Part shown: positions 43,043 to 52,022 of the stretch, one piece after another | Layout of the letters: each line of letters starts with the position of its first letter | Numbering within the stretch: the stretch's first letter is position 1 | Assembly: GCA_003963305.1 (NCBI GenBank) | Contig: RXJR01000026.1 | Span: forward strand, 1-64,000 | Length of the DNA stretch: 64,000 bases | Source: Candidatus Melainabacteria bacterium | GTDB lineage: Bacteria > Cyanobacteriota > Vampirovibrionia > Obscuribacterales > Obscuribacteraceae | Direction of reading: 5' to 3' | Translations under genes and position numbers: made by a program | Notes under the pieces: generated by a model | Seen by the model: only the letters and a program-made list of their open reading frames with translations | Databases searched by the model: none | What the model was told of the DNA's origin: nothing

Positions 43043-44125
43043 CTAGCCCAGCGTCATCCTTTTCTCATCGAATTCTTTTTTGTCCTTTAAAACGTGATAT
43101 GCGATCTCTGCAATCGTTCGGGCGATCGCAACTATTGCGGTTTTTTTGCCTCTGCGCTTAAGTATTGTGTTGTAGCGACTCAGAAACGGCTTCGAAGTTC
43201 TTACAGCCATCCATGCGTCTTGTAGGAGTATCCATCGCAAAATTCTTGGACCTCTTTTTGTAATTGCTCCCATTCTCATCACACTGAACTCGCATAGAGG
43301 CGAGGCACCAAGCCGATATAACCAGCAACATGCCGAGCGTTCTTAAACCTCGTGATGTCACCCAATTCAGCAGCTATCATTAATGCCGAGATATCTCCAA
43401 CACCTGGAATCGTTTTCAGCAACTGCACTTCGGGAGAGTCCTTTGCTAGTTGCATTAAGATTCGATCCCGATTTACCATCTTTTCTTCAAAATAATCGAT
43501 CACCTCGAGGCACTCCCCAAGCTGCTGTGACGCTCGGGAGTGAGACTGCTTTCTTGTTGTAGACAATTGCGCCCAAGCGCGGACCCCAATCGAGCTTCTT
43601 TGTTTCCTTGTCCAGAACCGCATGTGCGATGTTCTTGTATTGTGTTCGTGAACGCATCAGTCTTGTCCGCCATCGCAAATTCTCTCTCAATATGCGCTCA
43701 TTTCTGCTCGGTTGATAGCAGACCGGCAGGTAGTTTCGGATGACTAACTCCATCAGAATTTTGCTGTCGATTTTGTCATTCTTTTTGACACTATCGGCTA
43801 TTAATCTCACAGCATAGGTGTTTGCGACTTTAACTTTCGAACCGCATTGTTTGACTGTTTCAACGAACCATTCGTTGCCGCGGCAATTCTCAATCGCACA
43901 AATTACTGGGTCCAATCGCAGAAAAAACTTTCGAACTTCGTGCTCGTCATTCGACAGTTTGTGCTGGCTCAGCACCTCTCCCTTCTCGTTTCCCACAGTA
44001 ATTACAGAGAAACGTTTGTGGAAATCGATTCCTACAAACGTAGCTTTACCTTCCATGGGCGTGATAGATTTCGGCATAGGCATGTTCTCCAAAGCAGTGT
44101 TGGGTTTGTTTCGCAAAACTTCCAT
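43043..44125 (-). pseudogene. IS110-family transposase, two frameshifts
   Basis: Three consecutive minus-strand frames together make one IS110-type DEDD transposase. Frame 1 (44125 to about 43500) has GIDFHKRFSVITV, CAIENCRGNEWFVE and NDKIDSKILMEL with the catalytic acidic residues. Frame 2 (to 43279) has LLKTIPGVGDISALMIAAELGD, the transposase_20 helix-hairpin-helix. Frame 3 (43282-43043) has the C-terminal RMGAITKRGPRILRW. Shifts lie near 43550-43600 and 43280. The gene is inactive as read. Terminal ends were not found; 42773-43042 holds nothing else. Confidence 0.85.
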
Positions 44126-44272
44126 ACCCTGTTTTTTGGTGCTGTCTGTACCGCCACCTGGCGCGTCTCCAAGCCATGCGACAGAGATTGGTCAGACAGC
44201 AATCATCCTGAACCCGCCCTGCATACAATCTTTTTTGGCATAACGACGGAGACACTAGACCCGTCTAGACCT

Positions 44273-47200
44273 TTATTGAGTACTGGAAATCGTCACAACC
44301 GAAGGATTATCAACCAGGTTTTGACGGCTGGGACCAAAACGACTGAACAACGCCGGTATAACAACCAGAGTCAGTGCTGTGGATGTGAAAAGACCACCGA
44401 ACACAACATAAGCAAGGGGTTGCAGAATTTCCTTTCCGGCACCGCCACCAATCATCAATGGCAACATGGCCATAGCAGCGGTCAAGGCGGTCATTAGCAC
44501 GGGTGACAGTCGCTCCATTGAGCCTTCTTTGATTGCTTGTCGGATAGGCACTCCTGCCTCAAGCATGTGGTTGTAGGTTGTGACCAATATAATGCCGTTT
44601 CGGTTGGCCACGCCAAACAAGGTTATGAAGCCAATTAATGAGGCTACTGATAGAACACCACCACTTACAGAAACAGAAATTATGCCGCCGATTAAAGCCA
44701 GGGGCAGGTTGGTTAGTATCAAAATTGTGGACCTTATTGAACCTACCGACTGATGGATTAGAACCGCGACGAAAAGCATTGCCACCAAGGTATACACAAG
44801 AAGCTCTTGACTAGCCCTTTGTTGTGCTTGAAATTGTCCACCGAGATCTAGGTAATAACCCGGCGGCAAAGCAACGTGTTCGCTCAATTCTCTTTTGACA
44901 TCGGACACAACAGAGCCGATATCTCGGCCTGAGACATTAGCTGAGACAACAATGCGCCGGGAAACATTTTGCCGATTGATTGTATTAGGGCCTGAATCGC
45001 GGACGAGAGTAGCAACCGATGATAACGGCACCTTGACTCCAGTCGGCGTATCAACGAGAAGATTGCCGATCTTTTCAGCGTTATTTCGAGCAGCTGGTGA
45101 CAGCCACACGACTAGGTTGAATAAGCGCTGACTTTCCAGTACCTGTGAAACTGTCTTTCCGTTGAGCGCGGTTTCCACTGTGTCCGCTAGTGATCCAACC
45201 GTCAACCCATAGCGAGCTGCACTGTCTCTGTCGAAGCGAACAGAGATTTGCGGAACCGGCTGTTGAGGCTCAATTTGTAGATCTACTAAGCCTTTTATTT
45301 TTTCGATTGCTCCGGCGACGGATTGCGCTTGGGATCGCAAAATCATCAAGTCTGGGCCAAAAATCTTTATCGCCAGAGCAGCCCTGGTGCCTGATAGAGT
45401 CTCATCAATTCTATTTGAAATAAATCCGCCGAGATTGGCTGAAACACCAGGATAGCGAGCCAGCTCTTTGCGGATCATTTCCATCACTGTGGCTCTATCT
45501 TTAGAGTGTTCAGCAATTTGTATATCCAATTCGCCAAAAGTAACGACACCAGCATCGTCATCACCAAAGGCTCGCCCAGCACGGAATTGAACGGTCTCAA
45601 TTTCTGAATGTTTCATAAGCGCAAGCTCGATGGCCTTGCCGATTTGTTGAGTGGATGCCAAAGAAGCGCCAGGCATTTGATTCAATGTGATAACTAAGCT
45701 GCGCTCCTGAAATTCAGGCAGGAACGTTGTGCCCAACGCAGGCAAAAGCAAAAGGCTCGCGAAAAATCCCAAAACGGACGCAAGCAAAACAACCATTGGT
45801 CTCCTCATGGCGAAGGCTAATATCGGTTCGTAGATCCCTTTGAGCTTGCGCACTGTCCATGTTTCGTCTTCGGGCAATTTTCGATTAGCGAGCAATAGAT
45901 AACAGAGTGCTGGAGTAACTGTCAGTGCCACCAGCAGTGATGCCAGTGTAGAGAGGATATACGCCAAACCAAGTGGAGTAAAAATGCGCCCTTCAATTCC
46001 AGACAGGGCAAAGATTGGCAACACAACGACACAGAGAATCAATGTAGCAAATACAACAGAGCCTCTAATTTGTACTGATGCTTCGAATACTACTTTGAGA
46101 GGTGGTTGTGCCGCACTGCCCTTTATGTGGTTTTCACGAAGGCGCCGGTACACGTTCTCAGCATCTATGATTGCGTCGTCGATGACGCCACCCAGCGCGA
46201 TGGCAAGACCGCCCAGAGTCATTGTATTTAAGCCAACTCCAAACCAGTTCAGGACAACAAGACCAAGGACTATCGAGAGTGGCAACGCAGTGAGCGTGAT
46301 TGCAATGGTTCGCCAATTGCCCAGGAATAAAACCAAGACTACGGCGACAATGAGGGCGCCGTCACGCAGGGCTTCTACCACGTTCTCTACGGACTTCTCG
46401 ATAAAGTCTTCCTGTCGAAATGTGGTCGCTACCCTGACATCAACAGGCAGAGTTTTTCTGATCCCGTTCATCGCGGATTCGACTGCTCCTGTTACTGTTG
46501 GCGTATCGGCAAAAGGTGAACGGGTGACCGTTACGATGACAGCATCTTCTCCGGCGAAAGAGCCGTCCCCGCGTTTGACACCTGAACCAATGACGACATC
46601 AGCAACATCGATAAGGCGAATCGGAATACCGCCCTTGTTTACCGCCACCACTGACGTTTTCAGATCGGAGATACTACGAAGGCGACCCAAGCCGCGGATA
46701 AGAAATTCACGGTCTGGCTTTAAAAGAAAGCCGCCGGGAGCATTTAAATTAGCATTGCGGGCAGCTTCGGTAACTTGCAGCAACGTCACACCAAACTGTT
46801 TCAGCTTCTCCGGGTGCACCAAAACCTGATACTGCTTTTCGCCGCCGCCAAGAACCAGTACCCGCGTCACCCCCGGAATAGCCAGGAGTCTGTTGCGAAT
46901 TTGCCAGTTGGCGATGGTAGCCACATCTAGTAACGTTGTTGGATCAGAACTAGACTTGGTTCTATCGATGGTGAGGGCATACTTAATGACGTCTCCAACC
47001 GGATTGCTAATAGGTGATAACAACGGTGGATTGACTCCTTGAGGCAGGCGTGGTGCAACTTGCTGCACCTTTTCAGCGACGAGTTGCCTGGCTCGATAAA
47101 TATCTGTGGAGCCCTCAAAGATAGTGGTTATTACAGATAGTCCGATTGCCGAACTAGATCTAATATCGACCAGGCCCGGTGTTCCGTTCAGGGCACTCTC

Positions 47201-47407
47201 TAGCGGTAAAGTGACAAGTGACTCCACCTCTTCCGGGGCTAAGCCAAGCGCCTCGGTTTGAATGACTACTTGCGGTGGCGCAAAGTTAGGGAAAACGTCA
47301 AGTGGCAGCTTCAAAACGACACTAAGCCCCATTCCTAGGGCCAAAATCGATAAAATGACTACAATGAATCGATTGCTAATCGACCATAAAATCAAACCAT
47401 TAAGCAT
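44273..47407 (-). CDS. CzcA-type heavy-metal RND efflux pump
   Basis: This RND pump of about 1044 residues starts at the ATG at 47407, overlapping the adaptor gene by eight bases. TM1 is at about 14-32 and the PPQVVIQTEALGLAPEEVE porter start is typical. TM4 has GGVIDDAIIDAENVYRRL (about 410-427) with two Asp and a Glu, the pattern of divalent-cation (HME) pumps. With a CmtR-like repressor at the operon head, Cd/Zn/Pb-type ions are more likely than copper. It is the last gene of the operon. Confidence 0.92.
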   Translation of the reverse strand: MLNGLILWSISNRFIVVILSILALGMGLSVVLKLPLDVFPNFAPPQVVIQTEALGLAPEEVESLVTLPLESALNGTPGLVDIRSSSAIGLSVITTIFEGSTDIYRARQLVAEKVQQVAPRLPQGVNPPLLSPISNPVGDVIKYALTIDRTKSSSDPTTLLDVATIANWQIRNRLLAIPGVTRVLVLGGGEKQYQVLVHPEKLKQFGVTLLQVTEAARNANLNAPGGFLLKPDREFLIRGLGRLRSISDLKTSVVAVNKGGIPIRLIDVADVVIGSGVKRGDGSFAGEDAVIVTVTRSPFADTPTVTGAVESAMNGIRKTLPVDVRVATTFRQEDFIEKSVENVVEALRDGALIVAVVLVLFLGNWRTIAITLTALPLSIVLGLVVLNWFGVGLNTMTLGGLAIALGGVIDDAIIDAENVYRRLRENHIKGSAAQPPLKVVFEASVQIRGSVVFATLILCVVVLPIFALSGIEGRIFTPLGLAYILSTLASLLVALTVTPALCYLLLANRKLPEDETWTVRKLKGIYEPILAFAMRRPMVVLLASVLGFFASLLLLPALGTTFLPEFQERSLVITLNQMPGASLASTQQIGKAIELALMKHSEIETVQFRAGRAFGDDDAGVVTFGELDIQIAEHSKDRATVMEMIRKELARYPGVSANLGGFISNRIDETLSGTRAALAIKIFGPDLMILRSQAQSVAGAIEKIKGLVDLQIEPQQPVPQISVRFDRDSAARYGLTVGSLADTVETALNGKTVSQVLESQRLFNLVVWLSPAARNNAEKIGNLLVDTPTGVKVPLSSVATLVRDSGPNTINRQNVSRRIVVSANVSGRDIGSVVSDVKRELSEHVALPPGYYLDLGGQFQAQQRASQELLVYTLVAMLFVAVLIHQSVGSIRSTILILTNLPLALIGGIISVSVSGGVLSVASLIGFITLFGVANRNGIILVTTYNHMLEAGVPIRQAIKEGSMERLSPVLMTALTAAMAMLPLMIGGGAGKEILQPLAYVVFGGLFTSTALTLVVIPALFSRFGPSRQNLVDNPSVVTISSTQ

Positions 47408-48815
47408 TGGTATGGTTCTCCGCAGTACCCACAGGTGCATCGTTTGCGAGCGATTTTTCGTCTATAGCTTTGTTGCCGCGTCCGGTCAGCTTGCCTGCAA
47501 CAAATGCGACTATTATTAGCACCGCTCCAATCAGCAAACCTAGCCACATTGGGAAAGCTGGCTTAGCATCCGCCTTTCCTTCGCTTTTTTCGTCATCGTC
47601 AGAAGGTATGCTTGATTTAGAGGTTTCCGCAAGTAATTGATAAGCTCGTTCTGTCACGACGTTATCATTGGCGGCCAGCCCAGTTGACACGCGCACGTAA
47701 TTGTCTTTAGTTTCACTAACACTAATGGGAACGAGTTGGAAATGCGTGCTATCCCGCTTAATAAAAACGGCGTTTTTCCCACTCGATGTCACCAGTGCAT
47801 CACTTGGCAAATACAGCGCTTTCGAGGGGTTCTTGGTTGAACCGACAAGCTCTATCGTTGCAAACATTTGTGGTTTTAAAAGACCTTTTGGATTGTTGAT
47901 GAGCGCCCTAACTCCTATGGTTCGAGTGACTGGATCGACCTCTGGATCAATGGCCCCTATGATTGCCGTAAAAGACTGACCGGGACATGCAGGGGTCTTA
48001 ACGATGATTTTTTGTCCTATCTGGGCGAGGTGTATGTCCTTTTCATAGACTTGCGCCACGGCCCATACCTGCGACGTATTAACGATTTTCAGAAGTAGTC
48101 GAGCAGGCTCTACGGATTCTCCAGGTGTAACTTGTTGATCAGAAATAACTCCGGAAAGCGGACAATACAAGGTGACATGACCATCGGCTGTTGCTTGTAT
48201 TCGTTGCCCCAGTTGAGCCAATCGATTTTTCAGCATGGCATTGCTTAGCTGCAATTGCACGTGCGCGGCTTTTAAATCAGCTTCAGATTGCCGCAAAAGA
48301 CTTTCGGCGGCTTGATAGTCTTTTTGGGCGGTCACTTTGAGTTCTAGAAGAGTCTTTTCCCGTTCAAAGTTTGTTTTTGCCAGACTGAGCCTAGCTTGAG
48401 CCTGCTCTACAGCGAGGCGATTCTGTGCAATTGTTCGCGAGGATTCGACTGCGAGTTGTCGAATCTCTGGAGTATCGACAACTATCAGTGGATCGCCTTG
48501 AGAGACCCTCTGTCCTTTTTGTGCTAGCAAAGTGAGTATCCGTCCTGCTAGCGGCGCATTCACGTCAGCAGTATTTGCTGGTATAGACTCAATTTGCCCA
48601 TTGATGATATGGCTTTGCGTTGAGTCTAGGAGTGCTGGTTGCTGGGTTGTAAGACCCATCGCTTTTTGAACGTCAACAGCAATTTCCACATTGCCAGTGG
48701 TATCAGCGTCTTTTGATTTGTTTGTCTCTTCTTCAGCGTAACCATAACTGGCAGAAACGGTTAGGCTGATCAAGGTTGCAATAGCCAGAAGTGGTAAGAG
48801 ATTTCGACTGTACAT
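47400..48815 (-). CDS. CzcB-type adaptor with C-terminal TM helix
   Basis: This 471-residue membrane fusion protein has a signal sequence (about 1-27) and then lipoyl, long helical hairpin (AVEQAQARLSLAKTNFEREK) and beta-barrel domains, as in CzcB. Oddly, it ends with a hydrophobic segment (MWLGLLIGAVLIIVAFVAG, about 425-443) and a polar tail, which ordinary adaptors lack. It would be anchored at both ends or exported and tethered C-terminally. It lies between the outer-membrane channel and pump genes. Confidence 0.88.
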   Translation of the reverse strand: MYSRNLLPLLAIATLISLTVSASYGYAEEETNKSKDADTTGNVEIAVDVQKAMGLTTQQPALLDSTQSHIINGQIESIPANTADVNAPLAGRILTLLAQKGQRVSQGDPLIVVDTPEIRQLAVESSRTIAQNRLAVEQAQARLSLAKTNFEREKTLLELKVTAQKDYQAAESLLRQSEADLKAAHVQLQLSNAMLKNRLAQLGQRIQATADGHVTLYCPLSGVISDQQVTPGESVEPARLLLKIVNTSQVWAVAQVYEKDIHLAQIGQKIIVKTPACPGQSFTAIIGAIDPEVDPVTRTIGVRALINNPKGLLKPQMFATIELVGSTKNPSKALYLPSDALVTSSGKNAVFIKRDSTHFQLVPISVSETKDNYVRVSTGLAANDNVVTERAYQLLAETSKSSIPSDDDEKSEGKADAKPAFPMWLGLLIGAVLIIVAFVAGKLTGRGNKAIDEKSLANDAPVGTAENHTNA

Positions 48816-48827
48816 TTGTTACTCCAT

Positions 48828-50255
48828 TTACCGCGGGGCTATTGTGTGTCCTACGGCTTTTTCCAGGTCTGACCAAGCGTTTGCGTAAGAGATGACGGCG
48901 TCAAAATATCCTGAATTTACTTGCTGCGCTGCTTGTTGCGCCAGAATTACGTCAGCTAGGCGATTTTTGCCATACTTGTACGCAAGTTCAGCGGCCTTAG
49001 TGGAACGCTGCGCGTTTTCAATCAGGTTCATTTCATACTGATTGATGTTTGCTTGCGCCAAATGGAAATTTTCGTATGCAGCCTGGATCTCGGCTTGAGT
49101 TTTTCTTCGCGTAATAAGGACATCTGTAGTCGATTGGTTGATTACAGCCTGAGCCGCAGCAATTTCGCCCTGCCTTTGATAAAAAATTGGCAGGTCAACG
49201 TTGACGTTCAAAAATGCACCGAATTGTTGTTTGGGCACATCTCGAAAGGTTGTGTAAACAAAGCCAGACCCTATTATGACATCCGGTATGCGCTGCGCTT
49301 TAGCAAGCCGAAGCTGTTGAGCTGATAGGTTTATTTGCTGCTTTGCTGCCAAAAGATCCGGGCGTTGGGAGAAGCCACTTTCAACAAGTTCATTGAGCTG
49401 GGGCAAATTCATCCCATGTTTCGGCACCAGATCTGTAGGTTCTGAAATAGTGACCGATACTTGTTCTTGAGCAACTACAGCCGAATTTGTCGGCAGTCCC
49501 AAAAGAGTGCTGAGCTGGATTTGAGCTTGTCTGATTCTGCCGTTTGCAAGATTGACTTGGGTATCAAATTGATTTTTACTCAATTCCGCCTGGTAAGTGT
49601 CCGACTCCGGTACATCTCCAGCCTTAAAACGTTCGCGTGCAATGCTTAGCAATCGTTCGGCTAGACTTCGCTGGCGCACAATAAGCTCTGTAAATGCCTG
49701 CGCCGCCGACAGCTCTAGGTATGCTCTGCGAACACGTGTGTGAATATCAAAGCGTACAGCCCGTAATTTAATAGCCGATAATTCGTGAGAAGCTTTGGCC
49801 ACACGTATGCGGGAGTGGCGTTTGCCACCTGTTTCAAGTATCTGATTGATTCCAACGGCTTGTGGCTCACCAGCAATAGTATTTGTATAAGCCTGACCAA
49901 AACCGGACTGAAGGGTGAGCTGGGGATTTGGAATTGCTGCGGCACTTTTGATACCGGCTGCGGCTACAGAGACATCATTTCCTGATCGAATTATTTCGGG
50001 ATTATTGTCATCAGCCAATTTAAATGCGGCTGACAAAGTGAGGGGGACTGGCTCACCACCAGACAAAAAATAAAGATTTGGCGTGGCTACCGATTGTTGT
50101 GAATCTGTTGAACTAGGTACAGCACTTGGTTTGGGACCTAATGCCGGGTTCTGTTGGGGCTGCTCAAAAATTGGACCTTGCGCGGCAACAGCACTCAATA
50201 CAGAGCTAAACAGTGCGAAACACTGAATCAAAACGTAGTTCAAAGATTTATTCAT
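48828..50255 (-). CDS. CzcC/TolC-type outer-membrane efflux protein
   Basis: The ATG at 50255 overlaps the end of the upstream regulator gene by eight bases. The 475-residue protein has a signal peptide (about 3-25, ending AVAAQ) and two OEP repeats (ASHELSAIKLRAVRFDIHTRVRRAYLELSAAQAFTE and a second set). It completes the tripartite czcCBA-type system: channel, adaptor, pump in that order. Confidence 0.88.
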   Translation of the reverse strand: MNKSLNYVLIQCFALFSSVLSAVAAQGPIFEQPQQNPALGPKPSAVPSSTDSQQSVATPNLYFLSGGEPVPLTLSAAFKLADDNNPEIIRSGNDVSVAAAGIKSAAAIPNPQLTLQSGFGQAYTNTIAGEPQAVGINQILETGGKRHSRIRVAKASHELSAIKLRAVRFDIHTRVRRAYLELSAAQAFTELIVRQRSLAERLLSIARERFKAGDVPESDTYQAELSKNQFDTQVNLANGRIRQAQIQLSTLLGLPTNSAVVAQEQVSVTISEPTDLVPKHGMNLPQLNELVESGFSQRPDLLAAKQQINLSAQQLRLAKAQRIPDVIIGSGFVYTTFRDVPKQQFGAFLNVNVDLPIFYQRQGEIAAAQAVINQSTTDVLITRRKTQAEIQAAYENFHLAQANINQYEMNLIENAQRSTKAAELAYKYGKNRLADVILAQQAAQQVNSGYFDAVISYANAWSDLEKAVGHTIAPR

Positions 50256-50571
50256 AGTTGCGACACTGCTTGACTTGCCCTGCAACATCAGCCGTCACTG
50301 AGCGAACCAGCAACAACAAGTCAGCTATACGCTGGTTACTCAGCGAGTAGTGAACAAATCGCCCCTCACTGGTGCAATCTACGAGACCGCACTCCTTAAG
50401 GCATGCGAGGTGGTTTGAAACATTAGGCTGCCCAAGTCCTGTTCCTGCAACTAACTCATTAACGGTCATAGATTTTTCGGTAAGGCAGCTGAGAATGGTG
50501 AATCTTGATGGATCTGCCAGTCCCCGCAGGAATTTATGCACCAATAGGTCAGCGTCAGATTTTGTTTGCAT
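50248..50571 (-). CDS. CmtR-like ArsR-family repressor
   Basis: This 107-residue winged-helix repressor carries HLACLKECGLVDC (recognition-helix end, about 57-69) and a C-terminal QVKQCRNYE. The C-x3-C plus a C-terminal Cys reproduces the Cd/Pb site of CmtR from Mycobacterium (Cys57, Cys61, Cys102). It heads the czcCBA-type operon and is preceded by an 18-bp palindrome. A second CmtR-like protein at 53987-54316 shares both features. Confidence 0.85.
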   Translation of the reverse strand: MQTKSDADLLVHKFLRGLADPSRFTILSCLTEKSMTVNELVAGTGLGQPNVSNHLACLKECGLVDCTSEGRFVHYSLSNQRIADLLLLVRSVTADVAGQVKQCRNYE

Positions 50572-50590
50572 TGGTTGATCTGGTCAAATA

Positions 50591-50608
50591 TATCAGTGAA
50601 GACTGATA
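50591..50608. promoter_or_regulatory. CmtR-like operator
   Basis: TATCAGT-GAAG-ACTGATA at 50591-50608 is a perfect palindrome with a four-base centre, 20 bases upstream of the CmtR-like start. It matches 15 of 18 bases of the palindrome core at 54348-54365, in front of the other CmtR-like gene. The two regulators may therefore cross-bind. Confidence 0.7.
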
Positions 50609-51011
50609 CGTTATAGCATGGACAGTCTAAGCCGTCCACAAGTGGGGTTTACGATGCAACACAAAAGTGCTCTATAAATCGCGAACCATTGCAGCGGCGG
50701 GGTTTGCTCCTTCGAACGCTGACTGACAAACACCTGGATTCTTTCTGAAGGAATTGTGTGTTTGGTGGCAGCAGGCTTTTTGCTCGGTCGGTTGCACTGC
50801 AGGATTTGATGTCGACTCGTTACTTGAAATAACGAGTTCTGTTGTCGGCAAACAACGATTGGAGCATCGGAATCAAACCCGAGAGTACGCTTGCAGATCA
50901 TTTAAGTCGCACAGTGTACAGCTAACATTAGCGGATTGATCAGGGGAAGGAAGTGTGAATTGATGTCGATGAATAGGTGTGCAGATGAACTCTAAAAACT
51001 CTTTTACAGCC
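50609..51011. other. intergenic region, no confident gene
   Basis: About 400 bases lie between the czc-type operon promoter and the end of the lipid kinase gene. Only short frames on both strands are open. Those on the minus strand are not preceded by ribosome-binding sites. No repeat or structure stood out. Confidence 0.5.
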
Positions 51012-52022
51012 CTAACTTGCAGCGAGCTGGTCAGCCTGGGAGCAATGACAAATTGTTCGTTCAAAAACTGCCTTGGGAATGATTACGTTCACCGCATGTG
51101 GTATCACCTCGACAAGAACCGGCGTCAGTCCTTCAATGTCGCCATCGAGCATCAATGGCGTTTTATTTGCAGGTAACGAAGATTGATTTTGCTGGCAGGT
51201 GGAATCTTCCAGCACTTCGATCTTTGCACTGCGCACATGTAAGATTTCATATGGCAAATGTGTTGAAGCCCGTCCGAAAAAGAACCATTTAGCGAAGCGC
51301 AGGGCTATCTCGATCATTTCGCCATAAGTGCGTGGATTAAGGATGCACAAATCCAGTGTTCCATCACAGATCTGGTGGACATCGACGCCCTGCCCTATGC
51401 CCATATCTATTGCGTTAGTGATCAGTAAGCCGCGAGCACGGCGCTCGAAAGTTTCCCCGTCGCTGGTTATTCTAAGGCGGATCGGAGCAGTCCTTGCCGC
51501 CTTCCATAAGGGTTTGATATAAGACAACAACTTCCAGCGTCTTTTCTCAGTTGGGCTGGGTGCGGCAATTGCTTCAGCAAAGGGACCGATCCCTGCATCG
51601 ACAGTGAAATAATGTCCATTTGCTTTGCCTAAATCAATACAGATAGGACTGCCGTTTAGTATGGTATCAACGGCATGCCTGACTCGGTGACGTTCATTAG
51701 GACTTACCAAACCCAGACTACGAGCGAGAAGATTACCTGTCCCAATGGGAATGATAGCGACCGGTGTTTGTAGACGTGCCTGTGCCACTGCCTCAAGAAC
51801 TGTTCGCACAGTCCCATCCCCGCCAGCGGCAATGATTAGATCAGCCGATAGGAATTCATCGTCCAGCAGGTGTCGCGGTTCTAGGGTTAATGTTCGAAGG
51901 TTCAGGCGCCAATTATTCTGGCAGAGACTGTCAGTGAGTTCTCGAACAGCCTGACTGAGCCGATCGGCTCGGCCTGAACCTGGATGAAAAATCAGGATTG
52001 CTTGTTTCCATGCCCTCGTCAT
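51012..52022 (-). CDS. diacylglycerol/sphingosine-kinase-family lipid kinase (YegS-like)
   Basis: This 336-residue protein has the catalytic GGDGT (about 67-71) and PIGTGNLLAR (about 95-104) of the DagK/YegS/LCB kinase family, which phosphorylates lipid hydroxyl groups. The middle Asp (ICIDLGKANG) is also typical. It is the last gene of a CmtR-P1B-ATPase operon with a four-base ATGA overlap, so its expression follows metal stress. Lipid head-group change under metal load is a plausible reason, but no direct evidence exists. A C-terminal Cys-x-Cys (TICHCSQ) is extra. Confidence 0.85.
   Translation of the reverse strand: MTRAWKQAILIFHPGSGRADRLSQAVRELTDSLCQNNWRLNLRTLTLEPRHLLDDEFLSADLIIAAGGDGTVRTVLEAVAQARLQTPVAIIPIGTGNLLARSLGLVSPNERHRVRHAVDTILNGSPICIDLGKANGHYFTVDAGIGPFAEAIAAPSPTEKRRWKLLSYIKPLWKAARTAPIRLRITSDGETFERRARGLLITNAIDMGIGQGVDVHQICDGTLDLCILNPRTYGEMIEIALRFAKWFFFGRASTHLPYEILHVRSAKIEVLEDSTCQQNQSSLPANKTPLMLDGDIEGLTPVLVEVIPHAVNVIIPKAVFERTICHCSQADQLAAS

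Noticed and set aside
43043-44125. Programmed frameshifting in the IS110-type gene
   Set aside because: IS110-family transposases are normally made from a single frame, there are two shifts, and I saw no slippery heptamer, so decay or error is simpler.
45984-46829. 281-codon plus-strand frame
   Set aside because: It lies entirely antisense to the CzcA-type pump and is Arg/Thr/Ser-rich with no family signal or ribosome-binding site.
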